DNA of 5,884 nt from assembly GCA_905236665.1 (NCBI GenBank), contig CAJONF010000051.1, forward strand, positions 1 through 5,884, in the 5' to 3' direction. Of this stretch, positions 1-5,884 are shown in pieces. A program made the translations under genes and the position numbers. How positions within the stretch are numbered: position 1 is the first letter of the stretch; the number at the start of each line of letters is the position of its first letter. The notes under the pieces are model-generated. The model was not told the DNA's origin and made no database searches. It saw only the letters and a list, made by a program, of their open reading frames with translations. This DNA is from an uncultured Selenomonadaceae bacterium (GTDB lineage: Bacteria; Bacillota; Negativicutes; Selenomonadales; Selenomonadaceae).

Positions 1-199
1 GTTTGGCAATGACGCGAACGCTGTCTTCGTCTTCATCAATTTCCGCGCCGCAACGGGGACAACAATAATATTGCGTTCCGTCGGGCAGGGAACGTTTGCC
101 TTTGCATTTTTGGCAAAAAATCAGCGAGCAACGTTTGCATTCGAGAATTTCGCCAAAATCTTTGCGCCCGCATTTTGGACAGCTGTTATAGGTCGCCAT
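1..199 (-). CDS. Small zinc-ribbon-like protein with four CxxC motifs, C-terminus beyond the left edge
   Basis: The frame opens with ATG at 197-199 and stays open to the window edge, giving 66 visible residues. The start is supported by an AAAGGAG ribosome binding site about 8 bases upstream, which overlaps the TGA stop of the preceding 103-aa gene. Cysteines fall in four CxxC pairs: C7/C10 (CPKCG), C21/C24 (CKRC), C29/C32 (CQKC) and C47/C50 (CPRCG, preceded by C46). They are followed by an acidic stretch (EIDEDEDS). Eight regularly paired cysteines suggest two bound zinc ions, either as two ribbons or in a cross-braced fold. No catalytic motif is visible. Such proteins often bind nucleic acid or other proteins, but the function cannot be named from this fragment. 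It is almost certainly co-transcribed with the 103-aa gene, since the gap is only 14 bases. Confidence 0.8.
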   Translation of the reverse strand, partial: MATYNSCPKCGRKDFGEILECKRCSLIFCQKCKGKRSLPDGTQYYCCPRCGAEIDEDEDSVRVIAK

Positions 200-213
200 A
201 AAAAATTCTCCTT

Positions 214-525
214 TCAATAATGCCGATGAAGTTTTACATAATCGACGGGGCGGCTCCAATCGACATGAACGCCGGTAGCTTCCCACAGCCGCGTTAAAAC
301 GATTTTTAAATTATCCGCGCTCAAATTCGGGTCAATATTTTCCGTCGTGAAGTCCAAAAGCGTTTCGTGCGGAATTTTTATTTCATGCGGCGTCGTTAAA
401 AATTCTTCAGCAAGTTTTCTGCCGTCTTCGTCGCCCAAAGTCACCAAAACTTTTTTAGTCGTTTCGTCATATTCAACCCAACCGAGACTTCCCTTGTAAC
501 TTATCGCCACGCTGAAATTTTCCAA
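214..525 (-). CDS. Conserved-looking hypothetical protein, 103 aa
   Basis: I do not recognise this family. The start is TTG at 523-525, chosen because a GGGGAG ribosome binding site lies 9 bases upstream and an in-frame TGA follows immediately beyond it (541-543), so no ATG or GTG upstream is possible. The protein is acidic and soluble, with no signal peptide or membrane segment. The N-terminal half looks like beta strands: VAISYKGSLGWVEYD, then KKVLVTLGD. The second half looks helical (ADNLKIVLTRLWEATG), followed by VDWSRPVDYV. No cysteines or obvious catalytic motif are present. It is the first gene of a two-gene unit with the small zinc protein and has its own promoter downstream of the transketolase gene. 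The length, good ribosome binding site and operon spacing make it a real gene, but no function is assigned. Confidence 0.8.
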   Translation of the reverse strand: MENFSVAISYKGSLGWVEYDETTKKVLVTLGDEDGRKLAEEFLTTPHEIKIPHETLLDFTTENIDPNLSADNLKIVLTRLWEATGVHVDWSRPVDYVKLHRHY

Positions 526-534
526 GCCAATCCG

Positions 535-540
535 CTCCCC
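535..540 (-). promoter_or_regulatory. Ribosome binding site that sets the TTG start of the 103-aa gene
   Basis: On the minus strand GGGGAG is followed by 9 bases and then TTG. The in-frame stop directly upstream (541-543) excludes a longer protein. The only other nearby candidate is ATT at 529-531, which is too close to the site. Confidence 0.65.
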
Positions 541-556
541 TCAAATTTTTTTGTCA

Positions 557-565
557 ATTATATCA
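557..565 (-). promoter_or_regulatory. Extended -10 promoter for the 103-aa / zinc-protein pair
   Basis: The minus strand reads TGA-TATAAT: a perfect -10 hexamer (557-562) preceded by the TGn extension (563-565). No good -35 hexamer is found at 16-18 bases, as the upstream stretch is C-rich (ACCCGCCGCCCG). Extended -10 promoters often work without a strong -35. Transcription would begin near base 550, giving a leader of roughly 25 bases with the GGGGAG site inside it. The promoter sits between the transketolase stop (595) and the TTG start (525). Confidence 0.6.
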
Positions 566-594
566 CGGGCGGCGGGTTTTTGGGTAAAAATAAA

Positions 595-2583
595 TCACAA
601 ATTTTTGATAACGCATTTCATAGCGGCGGCGATATTTTCTTTGGTAAAGCCAAACTTTTTGAAAAGGACATTGGCGGGAGCTGACGCGCCGAATCCTTTC
701 ATGGTGACGGTCTTGCCGTCAAGCCCGATATATTTTTGCCAACCGAAATCAGACGCCGCCTCTATTGCCACGCGTGCACGAATTTTTTTCGGCAGAACAC
801 TTTCTTTATAATCGTCGCTTTGCTGATTGAAAATTTCTTGGCAAGGCATACTTACTACGCGAACAAAAATATTTTCCTTAGCCAATTCCGCTTGAGCATC
901 AAGAGCCGTGGCAACTTCGGAGCCTGTCGCGATTAAAATTCCCTGCAAATCACCCGCCGCCTCGGAAATTATATAGCCGCCTTTAAGCGCATTTTTATTT
1001 GAGCCGTTCAACTGCGGAAGATTTTGGCGCGTGAGGATTAAAGCAGTTGGAGTTTCTTTACTCGTGACAGCAAGATACCAACCTGCCGCAGTCTCGGTTG
1101 CGTCCGCCGCCCTGAAAACATTCAGATTTGGTTGAGCGCGGAGCATGGCAAGTTGTTCAATCGGCTCGTGAGTGGGTCCGTCTTCGCCAACACCTATAGA
1201 ATCATGCGTAAATACGTAAGTCACAGGAATTTTCATCAAAGACGCAATGCGGATAATCGGCTTAAGATAATCGCTGAAAACAAAGAACGTCGCGCAATAA
1301 GGACGAAGTCCGCCGTGCAAAATCAGACCGTTAGTTATCGCCGCCATTGCCAATTCTCTAACTCCGAAATGCAAATTGCGCCCGCCATAATTATTTTTGC
1401 TGAAATCGCCCGCGTCCTTAATGATAGTTTTATTCGACGGTCCAAGGTCAGCACTGCCGCCAATTAAATTTGGCATAATTTTTGCCAGCCGGTTAATCAT
1501 CGTTCCTGAACTTGCACGGGTTGCTTGAGGTTTATCTTCTTTAGCCCAGAAATTTTCATCGTGCAAAAGTTTTTCGGCGTCAATCGGAGCAAAATATTTA
1601 TCCCACAAAATTTTTTCGGCAGGGAATTTTTCCGCATAATCAGCAAAAAGTTTTTCCCATTGAATTTCAGCCGCCGCGCCATTTTCAGCAAGCTTGCTGT
1701 AGTGTTCGTAAACATCAGCAGGAATATAAAAAGTTTCTTCGGGCTTGTCCCAGCCTAAATTTTTTTTCAGCGCGATAATATTTTCTTCGCCGAGCGGTTC
1801 ACCGTGGCTTGACGCTGAATCTTGTTTAGGACTGCCGTAGCCGATATGGGTTTTCACGGTGATAAACGACGGGCGATTTTTATCAGCTTTAGCCGCCGCA
1901 ATCGCCGCGTCAATTTCTTCAAGATTGTTGCCGTCCTCAACCGTCAAAGTTTGGAATCCGAACGCCGCAACTCTTTGCTGAACATTTTCTGTGAACGCAA
2001 TATCCGTGGAACCTTCGATTGTGATTTTGTTGCTGTCATAAAGAATAATCAGCTTGCTCAAGCCGAGCGTGCCCGCCAATGATAAAGCTTCCGACGAAAT
2101 TCCTTCCATTAAGCAACCGTCGCCGCAAATTACAAAAGTGTAGTGGTCGACAATCGGGAAAGCGGGCTTGTTAAATTTCGCGGCAAGGTGAGCTTCAGCC
2201 ATAGCCATACCCACGCCCATTCCAATTCCGGAGCCGAGCGGTCCCGTCGTCGCCTCAACGCCGACAGTATGACCGTATTCAGGGTGACCAGGCGTCAAAG
2301 AATCTTCCTGCCGAAAATTTTTCATGTCGTCAAGTGTCAAACCGTAGCCGAACAAATGCAACAGCGAGTAAAGCATTGTTGACGCATGACCGCTCGATAA
2401 AACAAATCGATCACGATTCGCCCACTTGGGATTTTTCGGATTATGATTCATGTGATGTGCCCAAAGCTCATAAGCGATCGGCGCGGCTCCAAGAGGCATT
2501 CCGGGATGCCCCGACTTCGCCTTTTGAACTGCGTCCGCCGATAAAACTCGAATAGCGTTTACACATTTCGTTTCAATATTCAT
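595..2583 (-). CDS. tkt: Transketolase, 662 aa, complete
   Basis: Thiamine diphosphate enzyme that moves two-carbon ketol units between sugar phosphates (xylulose-5-P with ribose-5-P or erythrose-4-P) in the cytosolic non-oxidative pentose phosphate pathway. Length matches the usual 660-670 residues of the single-chain form, unlike the split two-subunit type. Visible signatures: SGHPGMPLG with H26, SSGHAS with H66, TPGHPE with H100, the cofactor motif GDG at 154-156 with D155 and N185 as metal ligands, H260, R356, S383 (GPSNKT), catalytic E410 in FGVRE, H460, D468 and H472 in GEDGPTHEP, and R519. The order is pyrophosphate-binding domain (about 1-310), pyrimidine-binding domain (about 350-520) and C-terminal domain (about 540-662, with ATGSEV at 552-557). 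The start is ATG at 2581-2583, with AGGGTG about 9 bases upstream. No key residue is missing. It is divergent from the acyl-CoA synthetase gene, and no clear promoter was recognised. Confidence 0.97.
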   Translation of the reverse strand: MNIETKCVNAIRVLSADAVQKAKSGHPGMPLGAAPIAYELWAHHMNHNPKNPKWANRDRFVLSSGHASTMLYSLLHLFGYGLTLDDMKNFRQEDSLTPGHPEYGHTVGVEATTGPLGSGIGMGVGMAMAEAHLAAKFNKPAFPIVDHYTFVICGDGCLMEGISSEALSLAGTLGLSKLIILYDSNKITIEGSTDIAFTENVQQRVAAFGFQTLTVEDGNNLEEIDAAIAAAKADKNRPSFITVKTHIGYGSPKQDSASSHGEPLGEENIIALKKNLGWDKPEETFYIPADVYEHYSKLAENGAAAEIQWEKLFADYAEKFPAEKILWDKYFAPIDAEKLLHDENFWAKEDKPQATRASSGTMINRLAKIMPNLIGGSADLGPSNKTIIKDAGDFSKNNYGGRNLHFGVRELAMAAITNGLILHGGLRPYCATFFVFSDYLKPIIRIASLMKIPVTYVFTHDSIGVGEDGPTHEPIEQLAMLRAQPNLNVFRAADATETAAGWYLAVTSKETPTALILTRQNLPQLNGSNKNALKGGYIISEAAGDLQGILIATGSEVATALDAQAELAKENIFVRVVSMPCQEIFNQQSDDYKESVLPKKIRARVAIEAASDFGWQKYIGLDGKTVTMKGFGASAPANVLFKKFGFTKENIAAAMKCVIKNL

Positions 2584-2630
2584 GTTTAATCACACCCTAT
2601 TTATTTTTATTTGAACAACGTAGACTTCAA

Positions 2631-2670
2631 CGCATAAAAATTTTTTCCTTGTAAAAAGTTTTTTTATGTG
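2631..2670. repeat. Inverted repeat over the acyl-CoA synthetase promoter, possible operator
   Basis: CATAAAAA at 2633-2640 is perfectly mirrored by TTTTTATG at 2661-2668. One flanking G/T mismatch and one further pair extend the arms to 10 bases (2631-2640 and 2661-2670). Arm centres are 30 bases apart, about three helical turns. The right arm overlaps the spacer and extended -10 region of the predicted promoter, where a repressor could act. The arms are A/T-rich, so chance is a real alternative. Confidence 0.35.
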
Positions 2671-2677
2671 CTACACT
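2649..2677 (+). promoter_or_regulatory. Predicted sigma-70-type promoter for the acyl-CoA synthetase gene
   Basis: TTGTAA (2649-2654) is separated by 17 bases from TACACT (2672-2677), which is preceded by the TGn extension (TGC at 2669-2671). Each hexamer matches four of six consensus bases, the spacing is ideal and the extended -10 adds support. Transcription would begin near 2684, leaving a leader of about 33 bases that includes the AAGGTGA ribosome binding site at 2704-2710. Confidence 0.6.
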
Positions 2678-2716
2678 CGAAAAAGTTTTAGATGATAACA
2701 ATGAAGGTGAAATTTT

Positions 2717-4357
2717 ATGCCCGTAATGGAATATTTGGAACGCAATGCCGCGCTTTATGGCGATGAAATTGCGCTCGTGGAATTAAATCCTGCCGTGGCG
2801 GACGGTCGGCGCATGACGTGGAAAGAATTCAGCTTGATTGAATCAAATTCTTTTGCGCCGTATCGTCGGGAGATAACTTGGCGCGTCTTTGATGAAAAAG
2901 CCAATCGCTGTGCAAATTTATTGATTGAACGCGGCGTTCGCAAGGGTGACAAGGTCGCAATTCTAATGTATAACTGCTTGGAGTGGTTGCCGATTTATTT
3001 TGGCGTGCTGAAAACGGGCGCGATTGCCGTGCCGTTTAATTTTCGCTACGATGCGGCGGAGATTTTGTACTGCGCGGAGCTAGCTGAAGTCGACGTGGTA
3101 ATTTTCGGTCCTGAATTTATCGGACGTATCGAAACTAATGCAGAAAAATTATCTAAAGGTCGCTTGCTTATTTACGTCGGCGATAATTGCCCCAGCTTTG
3201 CAGAAAGTTATCATATCATGGTTGACGATTGCTCAAGCTTAAAGCCAATGGTCGGCGGGATAACGGAAGACGATTTCGGCGCGATTTATTTTTCTTCCGG
3301 CACGACAGGTTTTCCAAAGGCAATTCTGCATAAACACCGCTCTTTAACTCAAGCCGCGCAGATGGAACAAAGACATCATTTGACTAATCGTAAAGATAAT
3401 TTTTTATGCATACCGCCGCTTTATCACACGGGCGCAAAATTTCACTGGATGGGAAGTCTCGTTGCGGGTTCAAAAGCAGTTTTGCTCAAAGGAACAAAGC
3501 CCGAAATAATTCTTGACGCCGTGAGCAAGGAGCAATGCACAATCGTTTGGCTACTGGTGCCGTGGGCGCAAGATATTGTCGATGCGCTTGACAGAGGAGA
3601 CTTGAAGTTAGAAAATTATAAGCTTGACCAGTGGCGGCTCATGCATATAGGAGCGCAACCCGTGCCGCCCAGTTTGATTCGCCGCTGGAAAAAATATTTC
3701 CCGAATCACGACTACGACACGAATTACGGCTTAAGCGAATCCACCGGTCCTGGCTGTGTGCATTTAGGTTTGGAAAATATTTCAAAGGTCGGCGCAATCG
3801 GCGTGCCCGGTTATCGTTGGGAATGTAAAATCATCGACGAGGACGGGCACAAAGTTATTCGCGGCAGTGTTGGTGAACTTTGTGTGCGCGGTCCGGGCGT
3901 CATGACGTGCTATTATAACGACCCGAAAGCTACCGCTGAAGTTTTGACAAAGGACGGCTGGCTTTTGACGGGCGATATGGCTATGCAGGACGCGGACGGC
4001 TTTTATTTCCTGGTTGACCGCAAAAAAGATGTTATCGTAAGCGGCGGCGAAAATATTTATCCCGTGCAGATTGAAGATTTCCTGCACAAGTTCGCCAAAA
4101 TTAAGGACGTGGCGGTTATCGGTTTACCGGACCGGCGGCTCGGTGAAATTTCTGCCGCGATTATCGAACTTCAACCGAATGTCGAATGTACAGAGGACGA
4201 AGTTAATAATTTCTGCTTGGAACTGCCGCGCTATAAACGCCCGAAGAAAATTATTTTTGCTGATGTTCCGCGCAATGCTACAGGAAAAATTGAAAAGCCT
4301 GCCTTGCGTAAACGTTATGGCGCGGATAAACTCGTTGCCATGGAAAATCGCAGTTGA
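2717..4357 (+). CDS. AMP-forming acyl-CoA synthetase (ANL superfamily), 546 aa
   Basis: Activates a carboxylic acid with ATP to an acyl-adenylate, then most likely transfers it to coenzyme A; cytosolic. The adenylate-forming signatures appear in order: the phosphate-binding loop SSGTTGFPKA at 193-202, the A5 motif YGLSES at 337-342 (E341 expected to bind metal), TGD at 418-420 (D420 contacts the ribose), the hinge motif DRKKDVIVSGGENIYP at 434-449 (R435), and the C-terminal ATGKIEKPALRK with the adenylation lysine K524. There is no carrier-protein domain, so it is a stand-alone ligase rather than a peptide synthetase module. The start is ATG with AAGGTGA 7 bases upstream. Residues about 22-54 form an extra segment before the usual ITWRVFDEKANR strand. 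The substrate is unknown: a fatty acid or a CaiC-like short or aromatic acid are both possible. It is monocistronic, with its own promoter and a terminator 19 bases after the stop. Confidence 0.92.
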   Translation: MPVMEYLERNAALYGDEIALVELNPAVADGRRMTWKEFSLIESNSFAPYRREITWRVFDEKANRCANLLIERGVRKGDKVAILMYNCLEWLPIYFGVLKTGAIAVPFNFRYDAAEILYCAELAEVDVVIFGPEFIGRIETNAEKLSKGRLLIYVGDNCPSFAESYHIMVDDCSSLKPMVGGITEDDFGAIYFSSGTTGFPKAILHKHRSLTQAAQMEQRHHLTNRKDNFLCIPPLYHTGAKFHWMGSLVAGSKAVLLKGTKPEIILDAVSKEQCTIVWLLVPWAQDIVDALDRGDLKLENYKLDQWRLMHIGAQPVPPSLIRRWKKYFPNHDYDTNYGLSESTGPGCVHLGLENISKVGAIGVPGYRWECKIIDEDGHKVIRGSVGELCVRGPGVMTCYYNDPKATAEVLTKDGWLLTGDMAMQDADGFYFLVDRKKDVIVSGGENIYPVQIEDFLHKFAKIKDVAVIGLPDRRLGEISAAIIELQPNVECTEDEVNNFCLELPRYKRPKKIIFADVPRNATGKIEKPALRKRYGADKLVAMENRS

Positions 4358-4366
4358 ATTTCGATA

Positions 4367-4398
4367 AAAAAAATCGCCCCGATTTGCTCGGGGCTTTT
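4367..4398. terminator. Bidirectional intrinsic terminator between convergent genes
   Basis: GCCCCGA (4376-4382) pairs perfectly with TCGGGGC (4388-4394) around a 5-base loop TTTGC. TTTT follows on the plus strand (4395-4398). A run of eight A (4367-4374 region) precedes the stem, giving a U-tract for minus-strand transcription. The hairpin lies 19 bases after the acyl-CoA synthetase stop and can also end transcripts of the minus-strand RTX gene. Confidence 0.85.
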
Positions 4399-4422
4399 AA
4401 ATTTGTGTAGGTTTTTGATTTT

Positions 4423-4457
4423 GCAACGTTCTCGCGGGTTCGTTCGAGAAAGGTTGC
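4423..4457. repeat. Imperfect hairpin in the convergent intergenic region
   Basis: GCAAC (4423-4427) pairs with GTTGC (4453-4457). After a small internal loop, TTCTCG (4429-4434) pairs with CGAGAA (4445-4450), around a 10-base loop. That is 11 base pairs in total, with no T-tract on either side, so it is not a typical terminator. On the minus strand it would sit in the 3' untranslated region of the RTX transcript, ahead of the terminator. It could stabilise the 3' end or be part of a dispersed intergenic repeat; neither is shown here. Confidence 0.5.
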
Positions 4458-4477
4458 TTATCGCAGAGCGCGGAGTA

Positions 4478-4557
4478 ACTTAAAATTTGGGGAGAACTTT
4501 AAGTGGAACTCCCAGCTCCGTTGCTAAGCTGGAAAATTTTTATTCCCAGCCGGAGCT
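4478..4557. repeat. Cluster of overlapping inverted repeats at the 3' end of the RTX gene
   Basis: ACTTAAA (4478-4484) and TTTAAGT (4498-4504) are a perfect 7-base pair of arms. GGGAG (4490-4494) can instead pair with CTCCC (4509-4513). CCAGCT (4512-4517) pairs with AGCTGG (4527-4532), or AGCTCCG (4514-4520) with CGGAGCT (4551-4557), the last reaching into the end of the RTX coding region. Several of these pairings exclude each other. No reading frame with a ribosome binding site was seen in 4358-4539. Confidence 0.4.
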
Positions 4558-5884
4558 TGTGGCAGTCTTAGCCGTGCCGTCGCTCGCATGGAATTTTACT
4601 TTATCTTCAACGCCTTGCACGGTAATACTGCCGCCGTCGTTGAATTCAATTTTAACACTTCCGTCAACTACGCCAGCAGAACTCTTGTCGAAGTTGACAT
4701 CATCAAAGGTGAGATCTTCAAAGCAAATGAAGTCTTGATCATAAGTATAATTGTTAATAACGTCGTTGCCGTCGCCTGATGAGTAGTAGAATTTATCTAC
4801 GCCATCGCCACCAAACAAGGTATCATTGCCCGCGCCACCCCAAAGGGAGTTGTGGGTACCAGTTGCACCTGCGCGAATGACTTCATCATTTGCCGCACCA
4901 ACTAAGGTAAGTCTGGTTGTGGTGACTGCGCTTGCGTCAATTTCTCTAATACCGCGATAGTAATTACCGTCGGAGCCGTCAAGGCGAATATCAACAACAG
5001 ACTCGCCTTTTTCAACAGTAAGCGTATCCTTTGCATGATTGCCCGCAACGCCGACATAATAGGTGACTTCTTTTTTGTAAGTGAAGTTGTTAGCTTCGTG
5101 ACCGGGCGAAGAGTAACCAATTTTAGCCACGCCCAAAGGATTGGAACTTTCAGAAATCAGATACATCTTGTTGTTATAATCAAGTACGCCCTGCTCTTTG
5201 ATTGTTACAACGTCATTGTCACTGGAGAAAATTTCAATACGAGCATTGCCGTCGCTGTCTTCGCGAACTCTTGCGCCCGCGTAATTTTCGATATAAATTT
5301 TATCTGCGCGCTGTTTACCTGGATCTATACCGGAGCCGAGGTAATGCCCGAAGTTTTCAACTGTGTCATAACCGTCGCCAACACCAAATAAGAACGTATG
5401 CCCTGCGCCTTCGTCGCCGCCGGAATAAATATAATCATTGCCTTCGTTCAGGGAGACAAATTTATTTGCGGTGACTTTCGAGCCGCCAACAGAGACATTA
5501 TCTCTTCCAGAAGAACCAATAACAACAGCTTTGCTGTTGTTGTTAAGAGTGAGGTTTTTAATATCGCTTTTTGCCATATCGATAATGGGCAATTCGGATT
5601 TTACGTCTTCGGTGAAAATTAGCGTACCATTTCTTTGAGCAACATAATGATCAGCAACTTCAGCATCGGAAGAGACTTCAGCATAGTTGCTTGCACCGCC
5701 GCGAATAAATGTATACTTCTCATCGCCAACAATGACGTTAAATTGTCCGTGAGCATCGCCGCCATTATTTTCTGTGCCGGCAAAAGTCAAGCTACTACCT
5801 TCGACGGAAGCGATCATTCTGTCATCTTTAACATCGAATTTCACTGTGCTGGGATCAGCGGCAAATTTGGTGCTACCGGAATAA
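4540..5884 (-). CDS. RTX-type (hemolysin-type) calcium-binding protein, C-terminal 447 residues only
   Basis: The frame ends at TAA (4540-4542) and remains open to the right edge, so the N-terminus is missing; a GTG at 5842-5844 lies inside the protein and has no ribosome binding site. Counting from the first full codon at the edge, glycine/aspartate nonapeptide-like turns occur at about 123-178 (GSSGRDNVSVGG, NEGNDYIYSGG, GVGDGYDTV) and 329-376 (GAANDEVIRAG, GGAGNDTLFGGDGVD, SGDGNDVI). In this family such turns bind Ca2+ and fold into a beta-roll after export, usually through a type I secretion system using an uncleaved C-terminal signal. No protease, lipase or adhesin catalytic motif is visible in this part. 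The composition is acidic, with a single cysteine (in FICFED). The extreme C-terminus is short and Ser/Thr/Ala-rich, ending SGWE. A surface or secreted role is inferred; no transporter genes are in the window. Confidence 0.85.
   Translation of the reverse strand, partial: YSGSTKFAADPSTVKFDVKDDRMIASVEGSSLTFAGTENNGGDAHGQFNVIVGDEKYTFIRGGASNYAEVSSDAEVADHYVAQRNGTLIFTEDVKSELPIIDMAKSDIKNLTLNNNSKAVVIGSSGRDNVSVGGSKVTANKFVSLNEGNDYIYSGGDEGAGHTFLFGVGDGYDTVENFGHYLGSGIDPGKQRADKIYIENYAGARVREDSDGNARIEIFSSDNDVVTIKEQGVLDYNNKMYLISESSNPLGVAKIGYSSPGHEANNFTYKKEVTYYVGVAGNHAKDTLTVEKGESVVDIRLDGSDGNYYRGIREIDASAVTTTRLTLVGAANDEVIRAGATGTHNSLWGGAGNDTLFGGDGVDKFYYSSGDGNDVINNYTYDQDFICFEDLTFDDVNFDKSSAGVVDGSVKIEFNDGGSITVQGVEDKVKFHASDGTAKTATSSGWE

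Noticed and set aside
526..594. Transcription terminator after tkt
   Set aside because: The C-rich stretch on the minus strand has no complementary arm and no hairpin followed by a T-tract was found.
551..2555. Several plus-strand open frames opposite the transketolase gene
   Set aside because: They overlap a clearly conserved enzyme in antisense, are rich in Arg/Phe/Asn from the complementary codons and show no recognisable domain; they are shadows.
2603..2630. Possible minus-strand promoter for tkt: TTGAAG, 16-base spacer, AAAAAT
   Set aside because: The predicted transcription start would fall inside the AGGGTG ribosome binding site (2593-2598), and the -10 is weak in an A-rich stretch.
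2692..2716. Upstream ATG (2692-2694) in the acyl-CoA synthetase leader, as a possible leader peptide
   Set aside because: It has no ribosome binding site, lies out of frame with the main gene and runs on into its coding region; the AAGGTGA site clearly serves ATG 2717.
4435..4457. GGTTCG-containing stretch that recalls a tRNA T-loop
   Set aside because: There is no acceptor stem, anticodon arm or D-arm at the right distances; the bases are better explained by the 4423-4457 hairpin.
4588..5638. Plus-strand open frames opposite the RTX gene
   Set aside because: They mirror the Gly/Asp-rich codons of the minus-strand gene, lack ribosome binding sites and have no recognisable motifs.

Overview
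The window reads as a piece of chromosome from an anaerobic diderm Firmicute, most likely a member of the Negativicutes (Selenomonas-like). This is an inference. It rests on moderate-to-low GC content with many A/T runs, strong AAGGAG-type ribosome binding sites, a full-length single-chain transketolase, a Firmicute-style acyl-CoA synthetase, and a glycine/aspartate-rich calcium-binding (RTX) protein of the kind secreted by bacteria with an outer membrane. No phage, insertion sequence, CRISPR array, tRNA or rRNA is visible.

Layout, left to right. On the minus strand, bases 1-525 hold a two-gene unit: a 103-residue protein of unknown function that starts at TTG, followed 14 bases later by a small four-CxxC zinc-binding protein cut by the left edge. 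A perfect extended -10 promoter (TGA-TATAAT) lies just upstream of this pair, in the short gap after the transketolase gene. Next, also on the minus strand, is a complete transketolase (595-2583, 662 aa) with all the usual thiamine diphosphate and catalytic residues. A 133-bp divergent intergenic region follows, carrying a good promoter for the plus-strand gene and an inverted repeat over it. The plus-strand gene (2717-4357, 546 aa) is an AMP-forming acyl-CoA synthetase of the ANL superfamily with an unusual N-terminal insertion. It converges on the last gene, and a hairpin with a T-tract on one side and an A-tract on the other can terminate both. The 182-bp convergent gap also contains further inverted repeats. 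The last gene (minus strand, 4540 to the right edge) is the C-terminal 447 residues of a larger RTX-type protein. Its reading frame stays open to the window edge, so its true start is not seen.

The genes do not form one pathway. Transketolase is central carbon metabolism (non-oxidative pentose phosphate pathway), the ANL enzyme activates an unidentified carboxylic acid, the RTX protein is probably exported to the surface or medium, and the small pair at the left is uncharacterised. The most unusual content is the small zinc-protein/103-aa pair, the repeated-module architecture of the RTX protein, and the structured convergent intergenic region. Nothing here clearly shows a new multi-gene system.
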